Assembly (NCBI RefSeq): GCF_013408415.1
Contig: NZ_JACCAA010000001.1
Location: forward strand, 1,426,001-1,490,000
Source of the DNA: Nocardioides daedukensis
GTDB lineage: Bacteria; Actinomycetota; Actinomycetes; Propionibacteriales; Nocardioidaceae
Length of the DNA stretch: 64,000 bases
Direction: 5' to 3'
In this document: piece after piece, positions 26,705 through 34,922 of the stretch
Layout of the letters: each line of letters starts with the position of its first letter
Position numbering within the stretch: the first letter of the stretch is position 1
The notes under the pieces: generated by a model
Seen by the model: only the letters and a program-made list of their open reading frames with translations
Told to the model about the DNA's origin: nothing
Database searches by the model: none
Program-made: the position numbers and the translations under genes

Positions 26705-27259
26705 ATGCAGCCCCGACGCCGCCGGTCGCGACTCCTTTGTTCTCGCGTCCTCCTGCTGGCCGCCACGGCCGCGAGCACCGCCCTCCTGGCCGGTTGCTCC
26801 GACGACGCACCCGGTGACCAGCGGGTGCTGCCCGACGACGTCGTGGCGATGCAGGAACGGGTCGACGACCTGGCCAACGACCTGGTCCCCAGCCTGCTCG
26901 AGACGAACGACGCCAGCATCAAGCACGCGGCCGGTCAGTACGCCCCCTGCCCGGCGGCGGGGCACTGGCGCTACTTCGCCACCTTCACCCTCGATCTGCC
27001 CCAAGGTGACGCCGGGTCCGTCCTTGCCACCGCTCGGACGAGCATGGAGGCGAACGGCCTCACCGGGATCGTCGAGAACGCCGACGGTCGCGGTGGTTGG
27101 ACCACCACGGTCGATGGACTGCGAGTGTGGGTCGGCGGCCGCGACGCCGGTGACATCCAGGGCCTGCGGGTGGAGAGTGCCCAGTGCGTCAAGGTGGCCG
27201 ACGAGGACGTCGCGGCCGTCGAGGCCGAGCCGAGGCACGACTACGACGACCTGCGCTGA
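26705..27259 (+). CDS. Hypothetical lipoprotein
   Basis: 184 aa. Basic N-terminus then hydrophobic signal and lipobox LLAGC (Cys31), so exported and lipid-anchored. The mature part contains CPAAGHWRYFATFTLDL and GGWTTTVDGLRVWVGGRDAG, a small beta-rich domain with two cysteines (about residues 80 and 160) that may form a disulfide. No family recognised. Leaderless promoter immediately upstream; msrB follows after 36 bp with its own promoter. Confidence 0.8.
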   Translation: MQPRRRRSRLLCSRVLLLAATAASTALLAGCSDDAPGDQRVLPDDVVAMQERVDDLANDLVPSLLETNDASIKHAAGQYAPCPAAGHWRYFATFTLDLPQGDAGSVLATARTSMEANGLTGIVENADGRGGWTTTVDGLRVWVGGRDAGDIQGLRVESAQCVKVADEDVAAVEAEPRHDYDDLR

Positions 27260-27283
27260 GGCCAGCGCCCCTTGTGCCCGGCG

Positions 27284-27289
27284 TAGGCT
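27284..27289 (+). promoter_or_regulatory. Leaderless -10 box of msrB
   Basis: TAGGCT ends 6 nt before ATG 27296. Confidence 0.5.
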
Positions 27290-27295
27290 TGGCAC

Positions 27296-27718
27296 ATGGG
27301 TTATCAGGTCGAGAAGAGTGACGCCGAGTGGCGTGAGCAGCTGTCCCCCGAGGAGTACGCCGTGCTGCGCAAGGCAGGCACCGAGAGGCCCTTCGTCGGT
27401 GAGTACACCGACACCGAGACAACCGGTGTCTACCGCTGCAAGGCCTGCCAGGCCGAGCTGTTCACCAGCGACACCAAGTTCCACTCCGGTTGCGGTTGGC
27501 CGTCGTTCTACCAGCCGATGACCTCCGAGCAGGGTGAGGCCACCGTCGAGTACATCGAGGACAACACGCTGGGGATGCAGCGGACCGAGGTGCGATGCAT
27601 CAACTGCGGATCACACCTCGGCCACGTCTTCCCGGACGGTTTCGGCACCCCGACCGGCGACCGTTACTGCATCAACTCGATCTCGATGACCCTGGAGCCT
27701 CGCACCAGCGACTCTTGA
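27296..27718 (+). CDS. msrB: Peptide-methionine (R)-S-oxide reductase
   Basis: 140 aa. Reduces methionine-R-sulfoxide. Zinc pairs CKAC and CINC, FHSGCGWPSF, and catalytic Cys in DRYCINSISM are all present; length is normal. Ends ACTCTTGA, 2 nt before repeat array B, with the same flanking sequence as the end of pepN. Convergent with the rhodanese gene. Confidence 0.96.
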   Translation: MGYQVEKSDAEWREQLSPEEYAVLRKAGTERPFVGEYTDTETTGVYRCKACQAELFTSDTKFHSGCGWPSFYQPMTSEQGEATVEYIEDNTLGMQRTEVRCINCGSHLGHVFPDGFGTPTGDRYCINSISMTLEPRTSDS

Positions 27719-27720
27719 TC

Positions 27721-27828
27721 CGCGAACCTGCAGTTGTTGCGCACCGAACCGGCACTTGTTGCGCACCGAACCGGCACTTGTTGCGCGCCGAACCGTCACT
27801 TGTTGCGGCGCCGAGCCGTCAGTTGTTG
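27721..27828. repeat. 22-bp tandem repeat array B (convergent gap msrB/rhodanese)
   Basis: Starts 2 nt after the msrB stop: a 19-nt copy, three exact 22-nt units (27740, 27762, 27784) and a 23-nt unit (27806) that runs into the 3' end of the opposite gene and supplies its last two codons and TGA. Same unit as array A. Confidence 0.9.
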
Positions 27829-28250
27829 ACGGTCGGCATCCCCGCCTCGCGCCACGCGGCATAACCACCGATCACATCGGTGGCCCGCGAGACGCCGAGC
27901 TGTCGCAGGGCGGCCGCCGCCAGCGATGACGTGTAGCCCTCCTGGCACAGCACGATCACGCGGGCGTCGTACGCCGCCTGCTCGATCCGCGACGAGCTGC
28001 GCGGGTCGAGGCGCCACTCGAGCACGTTGCGCTCGATCACCAGCGGGCTGAGCAGCGGGTGCACCTCGCCCTCCTCGACGCGCTGCGCGGCGGGCCGGAT
28101 GTCGACGAGGATCGCCCGCTGGGTCAGCGCCTCCTGGAACGCAGCCCGGGGGCTGGTCCGCACCAGGTTCTCGCGGGCATGGGCGAGCATGTCGTCGACG
28201 CCGTCGAAGTAGACCTCCTCGAAGCGCTGAGCCGTCATCGCGCTCACCAC
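27819..28250 (-). CDS. Rhodanese-like sulfurtransferase domain protein
   Basis: 143 aa single rhodanese domain: AILVDIRPAAQR, active loop VLCQEGYTSSLAA with catalytic Cys, and DVIGGYAAWREAG. GTG 28247 overlapping the dioxygenase stop as GTGA, or ATG 28238, are plausible shorter starts. Coupled to cysteine dioxygenase, so it probably handles persulfide or thiosulfate sulfur from cysteine breakdown. Its last codons lie inside repeat array B. Confidence 0.88.
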   Translation of the reverse strand: MVSAMTAQRFEEVYFDGVDDMLAHARENLVRTSPRAAFQEALTQRAILVDIRPAAQRVEEGEVHPLLSPLVIERNVLEWRLDPRSSSRIEQAAYDARVIVLCQEGYTSSLAAAALRQLGVSRATDVIGGYAAWREAGMPTVNN

Positions 28251-28693
28251 TGGACCCCAGCCTGCTCGACGCCGATCGCCTCGATGCGGCTGCCACTGAG
28301 CTGATAGCGCGTCATTGTGGTCAGCCGCGGCGAATAGGCGTGCACCGAGATCGCCGGTACGGCGCCCAGGTTGCGCACGTTGTGGATGTGCCCGGGCGCG
28401 AACGACCAGGCGTCGCCGGTGCCGATGCTGCGGATGTGCTCGGCACCGTCCCAGCTGTGCTCGGTCAGGCGACCGGCGATGGTGGTGAAGGCCCCGCCGG
28501 CAGTGCCGTGGTCGTGCCAGCCGGTCTCGGCCTCGGTGGGCCAGGAGATCAGCCAGATCTGGAGGTCATCGGTCGTGATGAGCTCGGTCCACTGCCGTTC
28601 GGTCGCAGTGGGGTCGTGCAGGTGGAGCAGATCGGGGTCGCGTGCGAACTCACGCAGGGTCTGCAGCAGTGGCAGGACAGTCAGGGTGGTCAT
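28244..28693 (-). CDS. Cysteine dioxygenase
   Basis: 149 aa cupin of the cysteine dioxygenase type I family: Fe ligands in WHDHGTAGGAF (HxH) and GHIHNVRN. Converts cysteine to cysteine sulfinate. ATG 28693 has AGGAG 5 nt upstream. Operon with the rhodanese gene. A candidate cysteine-type leader peptide overlaps its start. Confidence 0.92.
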   Translation of the reverse strand: MTTLTVLPLLQTLREFARDPDLLHLHDPTATERQWTELITTDDLQIWLISWPTEAETGWHDHGTAGGAFTTIAGRLTEHSWDGAEHIRSIGTGDAWSFAPGHIHNVRNLGAVPAISVHAYSPRLTTMTRYQLSGSRIEAIGVEQAGVQW

Positions 28694-28805
28694 TGGAGCT
28701 CCTGTGCTGGGAGTGGATGTCTGGGCTGGGCGACATCCACGGACACAGGTCACTGGCCGTGCGGAGCAGGTCGACGTGGCGACGTCGAATGGCTGCGAAG
28801 GTCAT
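28650..28805 (-). CDS. Candidate cysteine-responsive leader peptide
   Basis: 51-codon ORF from ATG 28805 whose N-terminal part reads RRRHVDLLRTASDLCP, matching the R-x-HVDL-x-R-x-x-S-x-L-C pattern of short actinobacterial leader peptides found before sulfur/cysteine genes. It overlaps the dioxygenase start in another frame and ends in TGA at 28650-28652. It is longer than usual leaders. Regulation by ribosome pausing at Cys is inference. Confidence 0.6.
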   Translation of the reverse strand: MTFAAIRRRHVDLLRTASDLCPWMSPSPDIHSQHRSSNDHPDCPATAADPA

Positions 28806-28987
28806 GCGTCTCGGACTTCCTCGGTGCGTCCCGACGGGGACGGTTTCGGCTGATGCAGATGCAGGTCAGGCGAAACGACAACACGCGCAGGACGCGGCGA
28901 GGCGCGTCGTACGAATGTCTAGTGCCGAGGTCATGATTCAAGTGTGCGCGAAGACGCCCCGCCACACAAGGCCATCTCAGCGAGTGA

Positions 28988-29707
28988 TCAGGGCAGGCGC
29001 TCGAGGAGCTCGGCCGGGGTGGCCGCGGTGCCGGTGTAGAACGGCACCTCCTCGCGCACGTGCCTGCGGGTCTCGGATCCGCGCAGGTGCCGCATCAGGT
29101 CGACGATGCGATACATCTCGTCGGCCTCGAACGCCAGGATCCACTCATAGTCGCCCAGCGCGAACGACGGCACCGTGTTGGCGCGCACGTCGGGATAGTC
29201 GCGCGCCATGCCACCGTGCTCGGCGAGCAGCCGGCGGCGCTCGGCGTCCTCGAGGAGATACCACTCATAGGAACGCACGAAGGGATAGACGGCCACGTGC
29301 TTCTTCGGGTCCTCGGAGAGGAAGGCCGGCAGGTGGCTGCGGTTGAACTCGGCTGGGCGGTGCAGGGCCATCTGCGACCAGACCGGCGCCAAGCGGCGAC
29401 CGAACGACGTACGTCGCAACCCGCTGTAGGCGGCCTGCAGCTGCTCGGAGGTCGAGGCGTGCCACCAGATCATCACGTCGGCGTCGGCGCGGAAGCCAGC
29501 GACGTCATAGGTGCCACGCACGACCACGTCGTCGGCGGCGAGCTTCTGGTAGAAGGCGTCCAGCTCTGCGGCCTCGGCCGCACGGTCTGCGTCGCCGAGA
29601 ACGGTGTCGAGTCGGAAGACCGACCACATCGTGTAGCGGATGGTGTCGTTGAGCTCGCGAATCCTCGCGGCGTTGGTCTGCTCCGGGGCCTGGTCAGGGT
29701 TCGACAT
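28988..29707 (-). CDS. hemQ: Coproheme decarboxylase HemQ (chlorite dismutase-like)
   Basis: 239 aa, chlorite-dismutase fold. HemQ oxidatively decarboxylates coproheme III in the coproporphyrin heme route of Gram-positives. Seen: [48 protein letters not shown] and a C-terminal helix with [22 protein letters not shown] 29707 has CACAAT 6 nt upstream. Follows hemG by 23 bp, which fits one pathway unit. Confidence 0.93.
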   Translation of the reverse strand: MSNPDQAPEQTNAARIRELNDTIRYTMWSVFRLDTVLGDADRAAEAAELDAFYQKLAADDVVVRGTYDVAGFRADADVMIWWHASTSEQLQAAYSGLRRTSFGRRLAPVWSQMALHRPAEFNRSHLPAFLSEDPKKHVAVYPFVRSYEWYLLEDAERRRLLAEHGGMARDYPDVRANTVPSFALGDYEWILAFEADEMYRIVDLMRHLRGSETRRHVREEVPFYTGTAATPAELLERLP

Positions 29708-29730
29708 GACCCCATTGTGCCGCGTGCACC

Positions 29731-31083
29731 TCAGGGCTGGGCAGTGAGGTCGGCCACTGCACGCATCGCCGAGGCGATCACGGCAGGGATGCCGATCCCG
29801 TCGTACGCCGCACCGCACACGGCCAGCCCGGGCACGCTCGCCACACTGGCCCGGATCCGGGCTACCCGATCGAGGTGACCGACCGCATATTGCGGCAGTC
29901 CCCCACCCCAACGTTGGACGTGCCAGTCGACCGGACGAGCCGCAATCCCGGTGGCCGTGTGCAGGTCGGCCAGGGACTGCTCCACCAGCTCCTCATCGGG
30001 GAATTGCAGCGCGGCCTCCTCGCGGTGCCGGCCCAGCGAGGTCCGCAGGAGCCGCAGGTCCTCCCCCGCCTCCCGGACCCAGCCCCACTTGTTGAAGGAG
30101 AACGTCGCGGCCTTGATCCGGCGACCGTCGAGCGGCGGGACTAGGAAGCCGGTGCCCTCGAGGTGGTCCACGTCCTGCACGCGGAAGGCCATCGTGACGA
30201 TCGCCATCGAGGCATGCTCGATGCCGGACAGCTCGTGCGCGGCGACCGGCGTCAGGTCGCCCAGCAGCCGTGAGGCCGGGCTCGCGGGAAGCGCCAGCAC
30301 GACCCGGTCGGCACTGATCACCTCCGGGGCTGCGGTCGGGCCGACGACCAGCTCGAAGCCGGCAGTCGACGTACGCCGCAGCTCACGCACCATCGCGCCG
30401 GTGCGGATGGCGAAGCTCGCCTGGTCTGCGAGGACCTGCGGCAGCTGTCCGACGCCGCTGACCAGGCCGGCGAAGACCGGCACGTCGCTCGGCGCCGGAA
30501 CCGCACTGGCTGCTTCGAGCAGGGAAGGCGAACGGTCCAGCAGGGCGACGACCTGCGGGATGGTGGCGCGGGTGGAGAGCTCGGTCGCATGGCCGGCGTA
30601 CACCCCTCCCAGCAGTGGTTCGACGAGCCGGTCGACGACCTCGCGACCCAGCCGCTCGCCCACGAAGTCGGCGACGGAGACGTCCTCGTCGGGCGCGGGC
30701 AGAACCTTCTCCTCGCGCAGCCGGGCGATGCCGGCGTCACTCAGGACACCGGTCTGGACGAGCTGTTCGAGGTCGGCGGGGATGCCCATCACCGAGCGCG
30801 GCAGCGGCCGAAGTGCATCGCGGGTCCACAGCCGTGAGGAGAGCGTGCCGGGGTGGATCAGGTCCAGGCCCAGGTCGCGGGCCAGGCCGATCGCCTCGGG
30901 TCGCCGGTTGAGCATCGCCTCGGCACCGACGTCGACGGTGATGCCACCGACATCTTCCAGTCGCAGCTTGCCGCCGACCCGGTCGGAACCCTCAAGGAGC
31001 AGTACGTCGTGCCCTGAACCCGCCAGCTCGCGAGCCGCGGTCAGTCCCGCGATGCCGCCTCCGATGACCACGATGTTGACCAC
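29731..31083 (-). CDS. hemY: Coproporphyrinogen III/protoporphyrinogen oxidase (HemY/HemG type)
   Basis: 450 aa FAD protein. [17 protein letters not shown] at the N-terminus binds [16 protein letters not shown] and the C-terminal [20 protein letters not shown] are typical of the HemY oxidase. GTG 31083 is the only sensible start and follows GGGG. In actinobacteria this enzyme makes coproporphyrin III. It lies 3.8 kb from hemE, interrupted by three opposite-strand or unrelated genes. Confidence 0.93.
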   Translation of the reverse strand: MVNIVVIGGGIAGLTAARELAGSGHDVLLLEGSDRVGGKLRLEDVGGITVDVGAEAMLNRRPEAIGLARDLGLDLIHPGTLSSRLWTRDALRPLPRSVMGIPADLEQLVQTGVLSDAGIARLREEKVLPAPDEDVSVADFVGERLGREVVDRLVEPLLGGVYAGHATELSTRATIPQVVALLDRSPSLLEAASAVPAPSDVPVFAGLVSGVGQLPQVLADQASFAIRTGAMVRELRRTSTAGFELVVGPTAAPEVISADRVVLALPASPASRLLGDLTPVAAHELSGIEHASMAIVTMAFRVQDVDHLEGTGFLVPPLDGRRIKAATFSFNKWGWVREAGEDLRLLRTSLGRHREEAALQFPDEELVEQSLADLHTATGIAARPVDWHVQRWGGGLPQYAVGHLDRVARIRASVASVPGLAVCGAAYDGIGIPAVIASAMRAVADLTAQP

Positions 31084-31135
31084 GACCCCAGATTGCCAGA
31101 CCGACTGTCGCTGCCGGACCGCGGCATACGTGACG

Positions 31136-31151
31136 TGCTCGAATCCGAGCA
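31136..31151. promoter_or_regulatory. TGCTCG-N4-CGAGCA palindrome in the hemY/cotH divergent gap
   Basis: A perfect 6-bp inverted repeat followed by AAAA and CCCC-TCC-GGGG. It lies between divergent starts and may be an operator or a small hairpin; no known factor assigned. Confidence 0.4.
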
Positions 31152-31215
31152 AAACCCCTCCGGGGTGCACCGATCCGACATATCTTCTGGGTCGACCCAA
31201 GGAGGTGCGCGTCGG

Positions 31216-33072
31216 ATGCGCGTTGGCCTGTTCCGTGCGCTCGCGCTCACACTCTTCGTCTCGACCGTCCTGGTCTCCGTCGGGCAGGCCCAAGCGGCGC
31301 CGGTCCGGGCACCGAGCACCTCACCCAGCAAGCCCTACGTCGGCGCCGTGGTGACCATCTCGGGGCGGGTGAGCACGAAGTTCCGGCGGACCGTGCGGCT
31401 GCAACGCTGGAGCAGCAAGGGTTACGTGACGCGCAAGACAACCACCACGGACTCCATGGGGCGCTATCGCTTCACCCAGACTGCGGCCGCGAGCAGCCAG
31501 GCCTTCCGGGTCCACGCACCGGCGTTGACTCGCAGCAAGAAGCGGTATGCCTCGATCGTCACCTCCTCGACGCGGGTCAAGGGCAGGGCTCATTCGGCGT
31601 CGCTCACCATCCCAGCGGTGGTCCGTCCCGGCACCACCTTCACTGCCAAGATCTCGATCACCCGCGCCCTCGCCGGACGCACGGTCCGGCTGCAGAAGCG
31701 CAGCGGATCGTCCTGGACCAGCGTGGCCACGGGGAAGACCAGCACCCGCGGCGGGGTCTGGCTGCGGACCAGCGCCGGGTCCCTGGGGTCGGCGTCCTAC
31801 CGGGCCGTGGTCTCCAGCGCCGGCTCCCGACCCTCGATCACCTCGCCGACGCGAACCCACCAGGTCGAGCGCATCCCGGTCGCGACCCTCCGCATCACCA
31901 CGAACGACGGCTCCCCGATCGATTCCCGCGAGGACTACGACCGGGCGCGGATGGTCCTCGACCCGATGGACAGCGGCCTGCCCGCCTTTGACGTGCCCAC
32001 CCGGATCCGCCTGCGCGGCAACAGCACCTCCTGGATCTCGGTCAAGCCGCCATTCAAGATCAAGCTCGACACCAAGACCGCACTGGCAGGCATGCCGGCC
32101 AACAAGGACTGGGGGCTGCTGGCCAACTTCTATGACCGGTCCCTGCTCCGCAACACCGCCGGATTCGAGGTGGCCCGTCGCATCGGCATGCCGTGGTCGG
32201 CCCGGATGCAACCGGTGGAGGTGACGGTGAACGGGAAGTTCTACGGCCTCTATGACCTCGCCGAGACCGTGGCGGAGGGCAGCGAGCGGGTGGACCTGCC
32301 CAAGGGTGGAGTGCTCCTCGAGGCGGACTCCTGGGCCGACGATGACCCGCACTTCCGCACGGACCAGGGGCTGCAGGTCTTCCTCAAGGATCCCGACGAC
32401 GAAGACCAGGCGTTCACCGACGATGTCGCAGCACAGGTGCAGGTGGCCGAGGACTCCCTCTATGCCGAGGACTTCCTCGACCCGGAGACCGGCTATCGCG
32501 CCCACTTCGACGTGGACTCCTTCATCGACTGGTATCTCACCAATGAGCTGATGAAGAACCTCGACTCGAACTTCAACAACAGTCTCTGGATGTCACTGGT
32601 CGACGGACGGGTGGCGATGGCTGCTCCGTGGGACTTCGACCAGTCCTCGGGGAACCGCAGGGGCGTCGACGTGGAGAAACCGACGGATTGGTTCCTCGGA
32701 CGCAACTGGATCACCGAGGGCTTCGACCTCAGCCAGATCGACGACCCGCGTGGCCACTGGCTGATCCGGATGCTGGCCGACCCGTGGTTCCAGGAGAAGG
32801 TCGCCGCACGCTGGCGCGAGGTCTCCCCCGCCGTGCGCGGGGTCCCGGCGTACGTCGCTGCCCGGGCGGAGGTGATCAGCGGAGCGGCGGATCGCAACTT
32901 CGCACCGGTCGCGAGTGGCGGTGCGGGGCAGCCGCTCACGCTGACCTTCATCGAGCAGGCCGACTCCACGGTGCTCCAGGGATCCTGGGTCGCCGAGGTC
33001 GCACACCTTGAGGGGTGGCTCACGGCTCGCATCGCCTGGCTCGACCAGCAGTACGCCGCCTCGCAGCCGTAG
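31216..33072 (+). CDS. Secreted CotH kinase-family protein
   Basis: 618 aa. Signal peptide (VGLFRALALTLFVSTVLVSVGQAQA), then a Lys/Arg/Thr/Ser-rich stretch of two Ig-like repeats (about 30-240), then a CotH domain (about 245-600): RLRGNSTSWISVKPPFKIKL, GLYDLAETV and PWDFDQSSGN, the acidic catalytic motif. CotH proteins are atypical secreted protein kinases of spore coats or cell surfaces. AAGGAGG lies 11 nt before ATG. It separates hemY from hemE. Substrate unknown. Confidence 0.88.
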   Translation: MRVGLFRALALTLFVSTVLVSVGQAQAAPVRAPSTSPSKPYVGAVVTISGRVSTKFRRTVRLQRWSSKGYVTRKTTTTDSMGRYRFTQTAAASSQAFRVHAPALTRSKKRYASIVTSSTRVKGRAHSASLTIPAVVRPGTTFTAKISITRALAGRTVRLQKRSGSSWTSVATGKTSTRGGVWLRTSAGSLGSASYRAVVSSAGSRPSITSPTRTHQVERIPVATLRITTNDGSPIDSREDYDRARMVLDPMDSGLPAFDVPTRIRLRGNSTSWISVKPPFKIKLDTKTALAGMPANKDWGLLANFYDRSLLRNTAGFEVARRIGMPWSARMQPVEVTVNGKFYGLYDLAETVAEGSERVDLPKGGVLLEADSWADDDPHFRTDQGLQVFLKDPDDEDQAFTDDVAAQVQVAEDSLYAEDFLDPETGYRAHFDVDSFIDWYLTNELMKNLDSNFNNSLWMSLVDGRVAMAAPWDFDQSSGNRRGVDVEKPTDWFLGRNWITEGFDLSQIDDPRGHWLIRMLADPWFQEKVAARWREVSPAVRGVPAYVAARAEVISGAADRNFAPVASGGAGQPLTLTFIEQADSTVLQGSWVAEVAHLEGWLTARIAWLDQQYAASQP

Positions 33073-33206
33073 GGGCCATCCTCAGTCGAGCGTGGTGGCC
33101 TGCCGATTCAAGGGTGAGCGTCGGCGGGTGGTCCCCCCATCCGATTGGGGTGTGACCGGAGTGCGTTCCCGAAGTGGGCGCCAAGAGGTATCCACTCACG
33201 TGCGGG

Positions 33207-33626
33207 TCAGGCCGAAGCTGGCCTCCCGCGCCAGGCCAGCAGTTGACGGGCAGCCAAAGCCAGAGCCTGCCACGCCAGGTGGCACGGGGTCGCGACGACC
33301 AAGCCGACCCACGCGGTGAGAACCCAGGTCGACGTCCCGCCATCGATGCCGCCGAGGACCCGCGCCCACAGCGCGACTGCCGCCAGCCACGGTGCCACCC
33401 ACGCCGCAGCCTCCAGCCGCCTGGTGAGAGCCGGCCTCGCGTAGACCCAGCCGAGGAACAAGCTCGCCGCGGCGACGTAGCAGCCACCCACGACCGCCAG
33501 CAGCTAGGCCAGGAAGGCAGCGGGCACGAGAAACAAGCCGCCGGCAACGACGTTGCTGACAAGGACGGGGCCATCGACGCTGACGGGGGTCTGCTGCGGC
33601 GTGCTCGTGGCGTCGGTGCGGCTCAT
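33207..33626 (-). pseudogene. Small membrane protein gene interrupted by an amber codon
   Basis: From ATG 33626 (MSRTDATSTPQQTP) the frame runs 40 codons, meets TAG at 33504-33506, and continues in the same frame for 98 more codons (LLAVVGGCYVAAASLF to RQLLAWRGRPASA). The joined protein would be about 139 aa with three to four TM segments. Either a real nonsense mutation, readthrough, or a sequencing error. Family not recognised. Confidence 0.6.
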
Positions 33627-34004
33627 ACGCGCCATTGTGCCCGCGAGGAGGGCCCACGAACCCCCTCTTCCGCACTTCGCCCCGCCGTGAAGACCCGCAG
33701 CGAATGGCGCGTGCTATCACGTCATTCGCATCGGGGGCACCAAACCATCTCTCTTCGCCACCACCGACTTTGTCCACGTATACGACGATTCTTGCCGCGA
33801 GCGGCGATCACGACATGTTTCGGGGCAAGGCGACCAAGAAGACGTAGAGCACCCGTACCAAGCCGGCGACCCCGCTACGAACTACGGCAGTTCAGTGCGC
33901 CGACCGCACTCGCCACGCTCAGAGGCGGACGCCTCGGTGCGAACTGCCGTAGTTGGACACAACCCGTTCTGGAACCGGGTCCGTCGCAGCAACGTCGTAC
34001 TTCC
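33627..34004. other. Intergenic region without a supported gene
   Basis: 378 bp with lower GC than its surroundings. I see no gene. It holds a large inverted repeat (33880-33954) and a TGGAACC-type hairpin before the DUF4349 gene, and may contain a relic of a lost gene. Confidence 0.5.
33880..33954. repeat. 14-bp inverted repeat with nested hairpin
   Basis: AACTACGGCAGTTC (33880-33893) and its exact complement GAACTGCCGTAGTT (33941-33954) flank 47 bp holding GAGGC-GGAC-GCCTC (33922-33935). Could be a cruciform, a paired operator or a small mobile-element remnant. Confidence 0.65.
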
Positions 34005-34922
34005 ATGAAGACGACCCGCAAGCATGCCGTAGCCCTCGCCGCCGCCGCACTCCTCGCCGTCGGCGGGTGCTCCGCGAGCGACGGGGCAGGCGAGACCAGC
34101 GAGCACAGTGAACCCGCCGCAACAGCCCAGGGCACCTCCGATGCGCACGTGGCCGAGTTGGCGCAGGGCACCGAGCCGAAACGCGCCGCCGGAGGCGCCG
34201 CCAAGGCGGAACGGGACACCACCGGCCCCGCCATCATCAGCACCGGCACCGTCTCCTTGCGCAGCAAGGACGTCGACCGCACCCGCTTCGACGTCCAGGA
34301 GCAGGTCGACACCCTGGGCGGCAGCATCGGAGAGGAGGAGACCACCACCGACGACGAGGGCAAGGCGGCGACGAGTCGTCTGGTCGTGCGGGTCCCCCAG
34401 AAGCACTTCGACAAGGCGATGAAGGAGATCAGCGACCTGGCCCAGCTCGCCCGCGCCACCCGCAGCGAGGAGGACGTCACCACCCAGGTGATCGACAACG
34501 AGGTGCGGATCCGCGCCCAGGAGAAGAGCCTGAAGCGGATCGAGGTGCTGCTCGCGCAGGCCGACGACATCGCCCAGATCGTGCGGATCGAGTCCGAGCT
34601 CTCCACCCGTCAGGCCAACCTCGACTCCCTCAAGCAGCAACAGACCTGGCTCAAGGACCAGACCTCGATGTCGACCATCACGGTCAACATCGCGCACACC
34701 TCCACCCCTGAGGAGAAGGAGGACGAGGAGCACAGCGCCTTCGTCGGAGGACTGATCGGAGGCTGGGACGCCCTGTCCACGCTGGGCAGAGCAATGGCCG
34801 GCACCGTCGGTGCGCTACTCCCCTTCGCCGTGCTGGCCCTCCTTCTCGGATGGCCGTCCCGGCTGCTGTGGCGCCGGTTCAGGCGAGCGGGTAGGCCTGC
34901 ACGAACTCCGTCAGCCGCTTGA
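34005..34922 (+). CDS. DUF4349 lipoprotein
   Basis: 305 aa. Lipobox LAVGGC (Cys about 22), disordered Thr/Ala/Glu stretch to residue 75, DUF4349 domain (about 80-260) with a long coiled coil (VIDNEVRIRAQEKSLKRIEVLL, ELSTRQANLDSLKQQQTWLK) and one C-terminal TM helix followed by a basic tail (SRLLWRRFRRAGR). Anchored by both ends. Envelope stress role is likely but unproven. Its 3' end overlaps hemE by 44 bp. Confidence 0.85.
   Translation: MKTTRKHAVALAAAALLAVGGCSASDGAGETSEHSEPAATAQGTSDAHVAELAQGTEPKRAAGGAAKAERDTTGPAIISTGTVSLRSKDVDRTRFDVQEQVDTLGGSIGEEETTTDDEGKAATSRLVVRVPQKHFDKAMKEISDLAQLARATRSEEDVTTQVIDNEVRIRAQEKSLKRIEVLLAQADDIAQIVRIESELSTRQANLDSLKQQQTWLKDQTSMSTITVNIAHTSTPEEKEDEEHSAFVGGLIGGWDALSTLGRAMAGTVGALLPFAVLALLLGWPSRLLWRRFRRAGRPARTPSAA

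Noticed and set aside
31216..31263. Earlier start of the CotH gene at 31093
   Set aside because: Upstream codons do not encode a signal peptide; ATG 31216 opens directly into one.
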